Below, in pieces: positions 25,057-33,949 of a stretch of DNA of 64,000 nucleotides. The position numbers and the translations under genes were made by a program. Below the pieces are notes generated by a model. The model searched no databases, was not told where the DNA came from, and was given only the letters and a program-made list of their open reading frames with translations. Numbering within the stretch: the stretch's first letter is position 1; each line of letters opens with the position of its first letter. Origin of the DNA: JBCCFW01 sp039029535 (GTDB lineage: Bacteria; Acidobacteriota; JBCCFW01); the NCBI GenBank assembly GCA_039029535.1, contig JBCCFW010000016.1:18072-82071 (forward strand), given 5' to 3'.

Positions 25057-26848
25057 AGTCCTGGCGTTCCGCTGTCGCCTGATCTTCGGGGTGCTCGCCC
25101 TGATCGTGCTCGTCTTCGTGGCGAGGCTCTATCAGTGGCAGGTCGTCGAAGGGCCTCGCTACCTCAGTGACGCCCGTGCGAACTCGGTCAAGCACCGACC
25201 GGTGGAGGCTCCCCGGGGGCGCATCCAGGACCGCGAGGGACGCCTGCTCGTCGGGAATCGACTGAGCCACGACCTCGTCTTGAAGGAGAAGCCCGAGGAC
25301 GAAGAAGCGGCGTTGCTCTTCGTTCATCGCCTGACCGGCCGCTCTCTCGAAGACATCGAGAAGAGCGTCGCGCGTCAGCGAAAGAAGGACCGACGCGTGC
25401 CGCCGGTCGTGGCTCGCGACATCCTGTTCTCGCAGCTTGCCTACTTCGAGACCCGTCGGGAAGACGTCCCCGATCTCGACCTGCGCAGTCGCACCCTTCG
25501 CGACTACGTGCAGGGCAGCAGCGCCGCTCACGTGCTCGGCTACTGCGGTGAGATCTCGGCCGAGGAGCTCGCGCGGCAGGGGCGAGGCGGCCTGCACCGC
25601 CGTGGCGATCTCATCGGCAAGCGTGGCATCGAGAAGACCGCCGATCGCTTCCTCACCGGTCAGCGTGGCGAGCAGAAGGTCATCGTCGACACGCGAGGGC
25701 GCATCGTCGAGACCGAGCTCGCCGAGAGCCCCGAGCGGGGTGCCGACCTCCGGCTCACCCTCGACCTCGAGCTCCAGCAGCGCGCCGAGGCGGCGCTGGA
25801 AGGCCGACGCGGCGCCTGCGTGGTGCTGGACGCACGCACCGGCGCGGTCAGGGTCCTCGCCTCGTCACCCACCCACGATCTCGAGGCGTTCTCGGGGCGC
25901 ATCTCTCACGTGCTGTGGTCGCAGCTCAACGAGGATCCCGACGGTCCGCTGCGTGATCGCACGATCTCGGGTGGCTACCCGCCGGGCTCGGTGTACAAGC
26001 CGCTGGTCGCGGCCGTGGCGCTGGAGCAGGGCCTCTCGCCGGAACGAACCTCGGTCTGCTACGGCCAGACTCGGGTGTTCGGTCAGACACGTCGGTGCTG
26101 GAAGAAGATCGGCCACGGTGAAGTCGACATGCACGCGGCCTTGGTCGGCTCCTGCAACATCTACTTCTACGAGCTGGGCCGGGACATGGGCGCCGATCCC
26201 ATCTTCGCGCTGAGCGAGAAGGCGGGCTTCGGTCGCAGGACCGGCATCGACATCACCGGCGAGCGCGCGGGGCTCATGCCGAGCCGGAGCTGGAAGCGCC
26301 GCACTCAAGGCGAGGGCTGGTACCCGGGCGACACGATCAACCTGTCCATCGGGCAAGGTTTTCTTTCGGTCAGCGTCCTGCAGGTGGCTCTCAACGCCAT
26401 GGCCATCGGCAACGGCGGCGCCTACTACCGACCGTACGTGTTGGATCGGGTCCTCGACCACGAGGGCAACACGCTCCACGTGACCGAGCCGGAAGTGCTC
26501 GGACGTCTCGACATCAGCGCACGGACGGTGTCGATCATCAAGACGGCCATGGAGGACACGGTGGCCTCTGGTACCGGTCGGCGCGCTCGTCTCGATGGAG
26601 TCAGCGTCGCCGGCAAGACGGGGACCGCGCAGTCGGTGGGCAGCGCGACCTCGGAAGAGAGCAACGGCGATCGCCGGCACGCCGAGCACGCCTGGTTCAT
26701 GGGTTACGCGCCCGCCGATCAACCGGAGCTCGCGTTCGCGGTCATTCTCGAGCACTCGGGTCAGCACGGCGGTGAAGCCGCTGCGCCGGTGGCCCATGCG
26801 GTGCTGAGCCACTACTTCCGCGATCGGCTCGTCTTGACGGGGTTCTGA
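25034..26848 (+). CDS. mrdA: Penicillin-binding protein 2 (elongation transpeptidase)
   Basis: A 604-residue class B PBP that cross-links peptidoglycan during cell elongation. It has an N-terminal transmembrane anchor (about 15-35), a PBP dimerisation domain starting EAPRGRIQDREGRLL, and the transpeptidase motifs SVYK (active-site Ser within PPGSVYKPL), SCN and KTGT. The start is TTG 25034, read because the in-frame N-terminus fits the family and GAGAGG lies about eight bases upstream. It overlaps mreD by 23 bases and rodA by one base (TGATG), so the three are probably translated in a coupled way. Confidence 0.95.
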   Translation: MSRPAVDEVLAFRCRLIFGVLALIVLVFVARLYQWQVVEGPRYLSDARANSVKHRPVEAPRGRIQDREGRLLVGNRLSHDLVLKEKPEDEEAALLFVHRLTGRSLEDIEKSVARQRKKDRRVPPVVARDILFSQLAYFETRREDVPDLDLRSRTLRDYVQGSSAAHVLGYCGEISAEELARQGRGGLHRRGDLIGKRGIEKTADRFLTGQRGEQKVIVDTRGRIVETELAESPERGADLRLTLDLELQQRAEAALEGRRGACVVLDARTGAVRVLASSPTHDLEAFSGRISHVLWSQLNEDPDGPLRDRTISGGYPPGSVYKPLVAAVALEQGLSPERTSVCYGQTRVFGQTRRCWKKIGHGEVDMHAALVGSCNIYFYELGRDMGADPIFALSEKAGFGRRTGIDITGERAGLMPSRSWKRRTQGEGWYPGDTINLSIGQGFLSVSVLQVALNAMAIGNGGAYYRPYVLDRVLDHEGNTLHVTEPEVLGRLDISARTVSIIKTAMEDTVASGTGRRARLDGVSVAGKTGTAQSVGSATSEESNGDRRHAEHAWFMGYAPADQPELAFAVILEHSGQHGGEAAAPVAHAVLSHYFRDRLVLTGF

Positions 26849-27936
26849 TGCTTCCCGACTGGCTCAAGCGCATCGACGGCGTCTTGCTGTTCACGGCGGT
26901 GACGCTCTCGCTCATCGGCGTGGCCTTCATTCACTCGGCGAAGGACCGCGGCGACGGCCTGGCGTCGGAGGCGTCGCACCAGCTCATGGTGCTCGTCATC
27001 GCCCTGGGCGTGGCGGCCGGGCTGACCTGGCTGGACTATCGAAAGCTCGCCAAGATCGCGCCCATCCTGCTCGGTGGCGGCATGGCCTTGCTGGGCGGAG
27101 TGTTGCTGAGGGGGCGCGAGGTGGCGGGTGCTCAGGCCTGGCTCGACCTGCCGGGCTTGCCGCGCATCCAGCCCTCGGAGTTCGTCAAGGTCGCGGTCGT
27201 GCTCATGCTCGCGGCCCTGGCGTCGAAGCGGGAGCCGGGTCGTCTCCGCTGGCACCATGCGGCGCTCGACACCATCGTCGTCGGCCTGCCCGTGGGGCTC
27301 ATCCTCCTGCAGAACGATCTCGGCACCGCGCTGACCTTCGCACCGCTGCTCCTGGCGGCGATGTTCTGCTCGGGGCTGTCCTGGCGGGTCATCGGCGTGC
27401 TGGGCGTGCTGGTGGCTCTCTCGACACCACTGGTTTGGCCTCATCTCTCCGACTACCAGAAGGACCGCATCCTGCTGCCCTTCCAGCCCGAGAGGGATCC
27501 CACTGGCCGTGGTTACCAGGGCATCCAGGCGCGCATCGCCGTGGGCTCGGGTGGGCTGGTCGGCCAGGGCTACTGCGAGGGACCGCAGAATCGTCTCGGC
27601 TTCCTGCCCGCGCGTCACACCGACTTCGTGTTCGCCGTGGTGGCGGAGGAGTGGGGCTTCTTGGGGGCGACGCTCGTCCTTGGGCTCTATGCGCTGTTGC
27701 TCGCGAGGCTGCTCGCGGCGGCGGTCGCGGCGCCCGATCGATTGGGGTCCTTCGTGTGCCTCGGGGCGGCGAGCTTGATAGCGGCCCATCTCGTCGTGAA
27801 CGTCGGGATGGTGCTCGGGCTCATGCCCATCATCGGCATCCCCTTGCCACTGATGTCCCACGGCGGGTCGTCGCTGCTGTCGACCTTCGCGCTTTTGGGC
27901 CTGGTGGGGAGCGTACGGTGGCGTACTGCGGCGTGA
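26848..27936 (+). CDS. rodA: RodA, SEDS-family peptidoglycan glycosyltransferase
   Basis: A 362-residue polytopic membrane protein (about ten helices) of the FtsW/RodA/SpoVE family. It polymerises lipid II in complex with PBP2. Family hallmarks include LPRIQPSEFVKVA, LQNDLGTALTFAPLL, LGFLPARHTDFVFAVVAEEWGF and the C-terminal GIPLPLMSHGGSSL. ATG 26848 shares its A with the mrdA stop codon. It is the last gene of the elongation cluster. Confidence 0.95.
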   Translation: MLPDWLKRIDGVLLFTAVTLSLIGVAFIHSAKDRGDGLASEASHQLMVLVIALGVAAGLTWLDYRKLAKIAPILLGGGMALLGGVLLRGREVAGAQAWLDLPGLPRIQPSEFVKVAVVLMLAALASKREPGRLRWHHAALDTIVVGLPVGLILLQNDLGTALTFAPLLLAAMFCSGLSWRVIGVLGVLVALSTPLVWPHLSDYQKDRILLPFQPERDPTGRGYQGIQARIAVGSGGLVGQGYCEGPQNRLGFLPARHTDFVFAVVAEEWGFLGATLVLGLYALLLARLLAAAVAAPDRLGSFVCLGAASLIAAHLVVNVGMVLGLMPIIGIPLPLMSHGGSSLLSTFALLGLVGSVRWRTAA

Positions 27937-27958
27937 TGGTGGGCTGTCCTCCAATGCC

Positions 27959-28717
27959 GTGAAAGTACTGATGACAGGGGCTTTCGGTCGCACGGCCGAG
28001 AGCATCGTCAGCCAGCTCGTCGATGCCGGGCACGTCGTTCACGGGGTGGACCTCCCCGGCGTGCCTCCACCGCCCGACCGCGTCTTCGGAAGCTCGTCGC
28101 AGCTCGACGTCGCCGATCTCGAGGCCCTGGCACCCTCGGTCACGTCGATGGACGTGGCGGTGCACCTGGCGGTGGCAGTGGGTGCCGGTGACTACCTCTC
28201 GCCGGACACGCCCTTTCGGACGAACGTGCAGGGGACCTACGCCGTCCTGGAAGCCGCTCGGCGAGCCGGGGTCGGGCGCGTGATCCTCATCGGCTCGGCC
28301 CCCGTGCATCTTCCGACTGGCGACGTCCCCGTCGATCCCCGGTCCAGGCTGCCCTGCGACTCGGGTGCGGACTTCCTCTACGACGTGACGAAGTCGCTCC
28401 AAGAGGAGCTCGGCCGCCAGTTCGCGGAGACCCACGGCCTGACGGTCCTCAACCTCCGAGCGGGGCACGTGGTCGATGGTGCGGTCGGTCGCGACCTCGA
28501 AGGACGACCGCTCTCCGAGCTGGACTACTGCCGAGGAGGTTGGGTCTGTCGTCACGACCTCGCCCGAGCCGTGGTTGCCGCGCTGAGTTGGGAAGGCACG
28601 GGCTACGAGGCATTCCACGTCATCGGGAGCCGGGCAGCACGGGAGAGGTTCGACGTGGGCAAGACCGAGCGTGAGCTGGGGATCGGCTTGAAGGCCGACT
28701 TCAGTGACTTCGCCTGA
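27959..28717 (+). CDS. NAD-dependent epimerase/dehydratase family protein
   Basis: A 252-residue extended short-chain dehydrogenase. The Rossmann motif is KVLMTGAFGRTAES (glycine pattern GxxGRxA), a nucleotide-binding acidic residue sits in HGVDLPG, and the catalytic YxxxK is YDVTK near 141. Substrates in this family are often nucleotide sugars, but nothing local identifies one. GTG 27959 is the family-consistent start. It lies 22 bp after rodA and may be cotranscribed. It converges with the 28721-29008 gene with only three bases between stop codons. Confidence 0.8.
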   Translation: MKVLMTGAFGRTAESIVSQLVDAGHVVHGVDLPGVPPPPDRVFGSSSQLDVADLEALAPSVTSMDVAVHLAVAVGAGDYLSPDTPFRTNVQGTYAVLEAARRAGVGRVILIGSAPVHLPTGDVPVDPRSRLPCDSGADFLYDVTKSLQEELGRQFAETHGLTVLNLRAGHVVDGAVGRDLEGRPLSELDYCRGGWVCRHDLARAVVAALSWEGTGYEAFHVIGSRAARERFDVGKTERELGIGLKADFSDFA

Positions 28718-28720
28718 GCG

Positions 28721-29008
28721 TCACGAGTCTCCCGAGGGAGTCGGTTGCGCCTTTCCGGAGCTCCGACGGCGACCCCACTGCACGAGACCGTACAGGCTGA
28801 TCAGCAGCCACGCCGACTCGATGAGGAACGCGGGAAGATTGAAGCTCTGGGTGAGCGAGAAGAGGATCAGCGCCGCGCCAACCGCATTGCCGAGGGAGTA
28901 GGCCAGGTCGTCGACACGCAGGCGTTTCAGTTGCAACGCGCCATAGCAGGCGAGCAGCACGACGACGCCGACGACACCGAGGACATCGGCGACGACCTGG
29001 ACGCTCAC
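28721..29008 (-). CDS. Small CBU_0592-like integral membrane protein
   Basis: A 95-residue protein with three hydrophobic helices: VVADVLGVVGVVVLLACYG, LGNAVGAALILFSL and FLIESAWLLISLYGLVQW. The ALQLKRL turn, FNLPAF and ES/WLLISLYGL segments resemble the CBU_0592-type domain, whose function is not known. GTG 29008 overlaps the stop of the FabD-like gene (GTGA). It is the last gene of the 38-28.7 kb minus-strand cluster. Confidence 0.7.
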   Translation of the reverse strand: MSVQVVADVLGVVGVVVLLACYGALQLKRLRVDDLAYSLGNAVGAALILFSLTQSFNLPAFLIESAWLLISLYGLVQWGRRRSSGKAQPTPSGDS

Positions 29009-30126
29009 GCCTTCGCGCCGGCCTCGAGCAAGCCGAGCAGCCGCGACCGATCCGCCGCCCGACCCAGCGACGCGACGATCGGGTCGTCTGAGCCCTGGCG
29101 TTCGAGGAAGTCCGCTCGCGACGCGATGCCCGACCAGCGCTCGGCCACCAGGAGCTGACCGACCGGACCTCCGAGCGAGTCGCCCGGGCCCAGCAGGATG
29201 AGCAGGTCCGGTGCGTGCTCACGCAGCGCCACCCGCACCGAAGTCGTGAAGTCGTAGGTCTCGAGCACCTGCGTCTCGAGCGTGTACTGCCGCAACGCCG
29301 CAGGGTCGGCGTGGAAGGGCGACCAGGTCACGCCACGACCGTCGATGAGCGGCATCTCCGGTGCCCGCCAGCCGAGATCGCCGAGCCGCCCCTGAGCGAT
29401 GCCGCTCATCTCGGTCATGAGCGGCGTGTGGAACGCCGAGTGACCGGCCAGCCGAAGAGGGAAGGTCCGGCCCTTGCGCTCCACCGGCGGCAAGGTCTCG
29501 GTGAAGACCTTCAGCGCCGGCTCGTCACCGGCCAGCACGACGTTGCCGCCGAGCCAGATCGACACGTGCGCCTGACCACCGGCGGCCCGAGCTGCTGCCA
29601 GCCCCTCCTCAACGGCCTGAGACCGCGTCGCGTCCACCTCCCAGCTGTCGTCGTCGGCGATGGGGTAGACGAGCTGACCACCCTCTTCGCCGCGCTCGAC
29701 CTGGATGGACGCCATGGTGTCGACGAGGCGCGCCGCGTTGGGTGCGTCGAGGGCGCCCGACACGTGCAGCGCCGTGTACCAACCAAGGCTGTTGCCACAG
29801 GCGACCACCGGCTCGATGAGACCGGCCTGAGCAGCCGCCTTGACGAGACCGAGGTCGGCGGCCGAGCCCGCGAGGATGAGCGCCGAGGCGTGGTCGGCCC
29901 GGAGGTGCTCGCGCGGCGAGAAGCGCTCGGCCGAGTCCAGGGTCATGACCGACGGCTGACCCCGCTTGGCGCGACAGGTGTCGAGCTCGCGCACGACCGC
30001 GTCGAGGCTCGTACGGACCTCGGTGACGCCTTCCTCGCGCGCCCGACCGAGGCTGCCGAGCTCGGGTGAGAGGTAGCTTCCACGACCGGGACAGACCAGC
30101 GCGGCGCGCAAGGGACGCGAGCTCAT
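29005..30126 (-). CDS. Malonyl-CoA:ACP transacylase (FabD)-like protein
   Basis: A 373-residue protein of the acyltransferase fold. The nucleophile elbow reads GNSLGWYTAL near 111 where FabD has GHSLGEYSAL: the Ser remains but the usual His and Glu are Asn and Trp. The second catalytic motif GHSAFHTPLM keeps its His. It may be an acyltransferase with altered substrate or a regulator. ATG 30126 overlaps the stop of the E1 gene (ATGA), so it is tied to a 2-oxoacid dehydrogenase component, which would make acyl-CoA. A short-chain acyl-CoA substrate is a reasonable inference. Confidence 0.75.
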   Translation of the reverse strand: MSSRPLRAALVCPGRGSYLSPELGSLGRAREEGVTEVRTSLDAVVRELDTCRAKRGQPSVMTLDSAERFSPREHLRADHASALILAGSAADLGLVKAAAQAGLIEPVVACGNSLGWYTALHVSGALDAPNAARLVDTMASIQVERGEEGGQLVYPIADDDSWEVDATRSQAVEEGLAAARAAGGQAHVSIWLGGNVVLAGDEPALKVFTETLPPVERKGRTFPLRLAGHSAFHTPLMTEMSGIAQGRLGDLGWRAPEMPLIDGRGVTWSPFHADPAALRQYTLETQVLETYDFTTSVRVALREHAPDLLILLGPGDSLGGPVGQLLVAERWSGIASRADFLERQGSDDPIVASLGRAADRSRLLGLLEAGAKA

Positions 30127-32441
30127 GCCTCACCTCCGTCGTTGAGGCCGAGTAGTGACTCCGCGGCTTCCCGGATGCTGTCGGTGCTCGGCAGACAGTG
30201 GTTGGCCGCCGGTCCGAGGGGGATGAAGGTGTCCGTGCCCGTGACCCGCGCGCAACGCCAGGGCGCGTCGACTGGTTGGTTCTCGAGCAGGCAGCTCATG
30301 ACCGGCTCCGCCACGCCGCCGGCCCGACGTCCCTCGTCGACGACGAGCACGGCAGACGCAGCCGTGGCCGCGTCGACGATGGCTTGCGTGGGTAGCGGCT
30401 GGAGCCAGCGCAGGTCGAGAACGGTGCAGCGCTTGCCGTGCTTCTCACGCAGCGCTCGTGCCGCCAGCAGTGAGAGCCGCACGCCGTTGCCATAGGTGAC
30501 GATCGTCAGGTCGGCCTTCTCGGCCGCTGGGCCACCGCCGAGGAATTCGTGATCACTCTCGTAGAGCCGGCCCTCGCCGATGGGCACGTGCCAACCGGGC
30601 TCCGGGTAGGAGAACTTCCAGGCCCCGTCGCCAGGCTCGAGGTTCTCTTCCTTGTAGAGCGCGATGGGCTCGAGCTGGACCGAGACCGTTCCGCAAGCCT
30701 TGGCGGCTGCCACCAACGTGCGGAGGATGCCGGCCGCGTCGTCACCACGCGAAGGGCAGCCCACGACGAGACCCGGGATGTCACGCACGGCGGCCGTCGA
30801 GTTGTCGTTGTGGAAGTGACCTCCGAAGCCCTTCTGATAGCCGAGGGATGCGATGCGCACGACCATTGGGTTGGCGTGCTGACCCTGTGAGAAGAACTGG
30901 AGTGAGCTCGCCTCGCCGCGGAGCTGGTCGATGGCGTTGTGCAGGTAGGCGAGGAACTGGATCTCCGGCACGGGGATGAGGCCTGCCATCCCGCAGCCGA
31001 TGGCCATCCCGAGGATCGACGTCTCGTCAAGCAGGCTGTCGAAGACCTGCGCACGACCGACCGTCTTCTGCAGGCGATCGGTGACGCCGTAAACGCCGCC
31101 ACGCTTCCCGACGTCCTCGCCGAAGACGAGCATCTCGCGATGCTGGGTGAGGAGCTCGCGCAGCGCGCGGTTGATGACTCGAGGCATGGGACGCGGCGAT
31201 GCGTCGCGCCCCTCGGTCGGGGCCGACTCGGCGCTGCGCTTCACCTCGGCCGCGATGGTCGCGGCGTCACGGGGAGCGAGCGGTGCCTCCACGTCGGCAG
31301 CGCTCTCGAGTCTCGGTCGTCGCACGGCCTCTCGCGAGCAGGCCCGCACGCGGTCACGCGTGCTCTCGTAGAGGTCACGGAGCTCGGAAGGCGAGGCGAC
31401 GCCCGCCGTCGCGAGGAAGCGCGCCGAGCAGAGGAGAGGATCCTGCTTCTCGGTGGCGAAGATCTCCTCTTCCTCTCGGTAGACGTGTTCCGGGTCGGCG
31501 CCGGCGTGGCCCAGCAGACGCACGACGTCGAGCCGCAGCACGGCGGGATGACGGTGCAGTCGAACGTGATCGACCGCGGCGCGGGCGGCCTGGTGGGCGT
31601 CGACCAGGTCGAGCCCGCTCGCCTCGAAGTAGGCGATCTGCCGGCCGCGAGAGGCGAGGCTCGTCCGCGTCCAGCCCGGCGGGCTCGACACCGAGATGCC
31701 GATGCCGTTGTCCTCGCAGAGGAAGAGCACGGGCACCGGCAGCTTGCGCTCCGTCGCCCAGGCCGCCGCCTGGAAGGCTGCCTGCGCCGTCGCGTGGTTC
31801 AAGCTCGCGTCACCGAAGGAGCAGAGCACGATGGCGTCGCGCGGGTGCGGGCTGGGCACGCCGAGGTGCGCCGCTCGCTCGATGCCCAGGGCCAGGCCCA
31901 CCGCCTTGGGGAGGTGGCTGGCGATGGTGCTCGTCTGCGGCGGCACGTTGAGGGCGAGGCTGCCCCAGACCTTGTGACGACCACCCGAGATGGGGTCGTC
32001 GCGGGACGCCGCCAGGCCGAGCAGCACGTCCAGCGTCGGGGTCTGACCCGGCACCTGCCGTGCGCGCTCGAGGAAGAACGCACCCGAGCGGTAATGGAGC
32101 AGGGCGGGGTCGGTCGGACGCAGCGCGGCGGCGACGCTGGCGTTGCCCTCGTGACCCGAGCTGCCGATGGTGTAGAAGCCCTCGCCGGCCGCCCCCATGA
32201 CCCGCGCTTCGAAGTCGAGATGACGCGAGAGCACCTGCGACTCGAAGAGACGGAGGGCGTCGCGGCCGGTGAGACCGCCGCCCACCGGATCGCCGAGGTC
32301 GCGGCGCCGCCGCGGGTCCCATTGGGCGTCGAGCTCGACGAGCTCGTCGAGGAAGCGCTGGTCGACGCGTCGCGCCGAGACGAGCTTGGGCGAGAGGGGG
32401 GAAGTGGAGCTGACCGGAGCGTCCGGTTCGGGGGCCATCAT
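30123..32441 (-). CDS. Fused alpha-beta E1 component of a 2-oxoacid dehydrogenase
   Basis: A protein of about 772 residues with the E1 alpha part first (thiamine-diphosphate region FGDASLNHATAQAAFQ ... EDNGIGIS) and the E1 beta part second (INRALRELLTQHREMLVFGEDVGKRGGVYGVT onward). It resembles branched-chain 2-oxoacid dehydrogenase or dehydrogenase-like fused proteins. The ThDP motif GDG is GDA. No E2 or E3 gene is nearby. The start is uncertain: ATG 32441 or 32438, neither with a good ribosome site; the frame runs open further upstream as antisense of the neighbouring gene. It overlaps the FabD-like gene by four bases and lies 55 bp after the saccharopine-dehydrogenase-like gene. Confidence 0.85.
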   Translation of the reverse strand: MMAPEPDAPVSSTSPLSPKLVSARRVDQRFLDELVELDAQWDPRRRRDLGDPVGGGLTGRDALRLFESQVLSRHLDFEARVMGAAGEGFYTIGSSGHEGNASVAAALRPTDPALLHYRSGAFFLERARQVPGQTPTLDVLLGLAASRDDPISGGRHKVWGSLALNVPPQTSTIASHLPKAVGLALGIERAAHLGVPSPHPRDAIVLCSFGDASLNHATAQAAFQAAAWATERKLPVPVLFLCEDNGIGISVSSPPGWTRTSLASRGRQIAYFEASGLDLVDAHQAARAAVDHVRLHRHPAVLRLDVVRLLGHAGADPEHVYREEEEIFATEKQDPLLCSARFLATAGVASPSELRDLYESTRDRVRACSREAVRRPRLESAADVEAPLAPRDAATIAAEVKRSAESAPTEGRDASPRPMPRVINRALRELLTQHREMLVFGEDVGKRGGVYGVTDRLQKTVGRAQVFDSLLDETSILGMAIGCGMAGLIPVPEIQFLAYLHNAIDQLRGEASSLQFFSQGQHANPMVVRIASLGYQKGFGGHFHNDNSTAAVRDIPGLVVGCPSRGDDAAGILRTLVAAAKACGTVSVQLEPIALYKEENLEPGDGAWKFSYPEPGWHVPIGEGRLYESDHEFLGGGPAAEKADLTIVTYGNGVRLSLLAARALREKHGKRCTVLDLRWLQPLPTQAIVDAATAASAVLVVDEGRRAGGVAEPVMSCLLENQPVDAPWRCARVTGTDTFIPLGPAANHCLPSTDSIREAAESLLGLNDGGEA

Positions 32442-32496
32442 GGCGCGGGAGGATACGCCCATTCCTCGGGCGCGGCGACCCGAACCGACCGTGCAG

Positions 32497-33783
32497 CTAT
32501 TCGCTCCAGTCGCGCTCGACCATCTCGACGTCGATGGTCTCGAGCAGGGGCTCGATGGCTCGCGCCAGCTCGAGGTGATGCGGACCGACGACGCCCATGC
32601 CGCGGAACTGGTCACCGAGCACGAGCAGCGCGCCGAGTCCGGCCATGCCGCCGGTCGTGAGCGCCACCGCCGTGTGCCCGCTGCCCGCCTGACTCCGCAG
32701 CAGCAGCGTGGCCTCGCGACCCTGGCGTGGACCGTCGGATTCGTGCTCGATGCGGTTGACCATGAGCACGAGGTCTTCCTCGCCCGGACGGAGCTGAAGG
32801 TCGTCGCGAGTGGTGAGCAGCTCGGTGAGCAGCTCGACCGGCGGCCGGTCGTCCTCACGCGGCGCCGGCTCGAGCAGGACGCACAGGCGGTCGACGAGCT
32901 CGGCCGTCGGGGCCTCACCGAGGGCGGTGGCGATGTCCTCCCGCGTCGACGGGGGAAGGGGAGAGGTCGTCGCGTCGCTCAGCCAGCCCAGCCGACGGAG
33001 CGCGTGCCAGAAGACGCCCCAGCCGCGGTAGCGGATGGTGCCGCGGACGATGCCCTTCACGTCGGTCGCCTCGTACTTCTCGAGGTACGGGACCGAGTTG
33101 CGGTTGGGGTACCACTCCATCGCGGCGTCGAAGCCCGGGAAGTCGAGGGGCTCGACCCGGGCGAACAGCTCCTCGGGCGGGATCTCGACGACCTCTCCGT
33201 TCTCGACCCAACGCGCGCCCGAGCAGGCGGCGGACACCACGCCGGCCGGGCTCCACGAGAACTTGTAGCCGAGGAAGTTGTCGGCGTGCTTCCGAGCGGG
33301 AAGCGCGCCACAGTGCGACGTGAAGCGCCGCACGGCCTGTCCGTCACGACGCGCTCGGTCGAGGAGCATCCGCGCCGAGACGTGATCGATGCCGGGGTCC
33401 AGGCCCATCTCGGTGAGGACGGTGATGCCGGCCTCGCGGGCCTCGTCGTGCAGGGCCTTGGTCGCGTCGTCGACGTAGGAGGCCGTCACCAGCGGCACGC
33501 GCGAGCGCAGGCAGGCCCGGGCGACCTGGGAGTGGAAGGGCGGCGGCAGCAGGCTGATGACCGCGTCCGCGTCGTCGAACCACTCCTTCGGACCGGCGAC
33601 CTCGTCATCGAGGGAGAGAGACAGCTCGAGCGCCCGTTCGCCCCGCGCCGCGTCGGCGAGACCCTCGGCGGCTGCGAGCTGTGCGTCGGCGATGGTGAGC
33701 TCGTGACCCTCCCGACGCAGGACCATGGCCGTCGGACCGCTGACGCGACCCGCTCCGAGCAACAGGACTTTGGCCCGCTTCAT
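32497..33783 (-). CDS. Saccharopine dehydrogenase-like protein (glutamate-forming type)
   Basis: A 428-residue protein like the SDH half of the eukaryotic lysine-catabolic enzyme and yeast LYS9. It has an N-terminal Rossmann motif KVLLLGAGRVSGP, the family segment EMGLDPGIDHVSA near 135 and GYKFSWSPAGV near 170. It would oxidise saccharopine to aminoadipate semialdehyde and glutamate. The partner LKR-like gene lies directly upstream. GGAG sits eight bases before ATG 33783. Both start codon and ribosome site fall in one arm of a 19-bp perfect inverted repeat. Confidence 0.88.
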   Translation of the reverse strand: MKRAKVLLLGAGRVSGPTAMVLRREGHELTIADAQLAAAEGLADAARGERALELSLSLDDEVAGPKEWFDDADAVISLLPPPFHSQVARACLRSRVPLVTASYVDDATKALHDEAREAGITVLTEMGLDPGIDHVSARMLLDRARRDGQAVRRFTSHCGALPARKHADNFLGYKFSWSPAGVVSAACSGARWVENGEVVEIPPEELFARVEPLDFPGFDAAMEWYPNRNSVPYLEKYEATDVKGIVRGTIRYRGWGVFWHALRRLGWLSDATTSPLPPSTREDIATALGEAPTAELVDRLCVLLEPAPREDDRPPVELLTELLTTRDDLQLRPGEEDLVLMVNRIEHESDGPRQGREATLLLRSQAGSGHTAVALTTGGMAGLGALLVLGDQFRGMGVVGPHHLELARAIEPLLETIDVEMVERDWSE

Positions 33784-33949
33784 TCGTCAGTCTCCTGCTG
33801 CGCGGCCGCATCCGCGGCCTGCGCAACGAGTGCTCGCTTCTCGGTCCTCAACGGGCCACCGAGCCCGCCTCCGGTCCTCGAAGCTACGTTCTCGCTGCTC
33901 GGCGAGCGTCTCCGACCGCTCGCTACGGACACTGACGAATGAAGCGGGC
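33773..33949. repeat. 177-bp element bounded by 19-bp perfect inverted repeats
   Basis: GCCCGCTTCATTCGTCAGT (33773-33791) is the exact reverse complement of 33931-33949. Allowing one mismatch, the arms extend to 23 bp. One arm covers the start codon of the saccharopine-dehydrogenase-like gene; the other abuts the stop of the upstream gene. The 139-bp interior holds smaller stems: GGCCGC/GCGGCC flanked by GCGC, CTCGGT/ACCGAG and GAGCG/CGCTC. It could be a MITE-like insertion, an invertible segment or an mRNA structure hiding the start codon. Confidence 0.85.

Noticed and set aside
30123..32918. 931-residue version of the E1 protein
   Set aside because: The first 160 residues are Ser/Arg-rich antisense of the neighbouring saccharopine-dehydrogenase-like gene; the E1 fold starts after 32441.
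30939..33942. Long plus-strand frames opposite the E1 and saccharopine dehydrogenase-like genes
   Set aside because: Complement of conserved coding sequence; no domain is visible.
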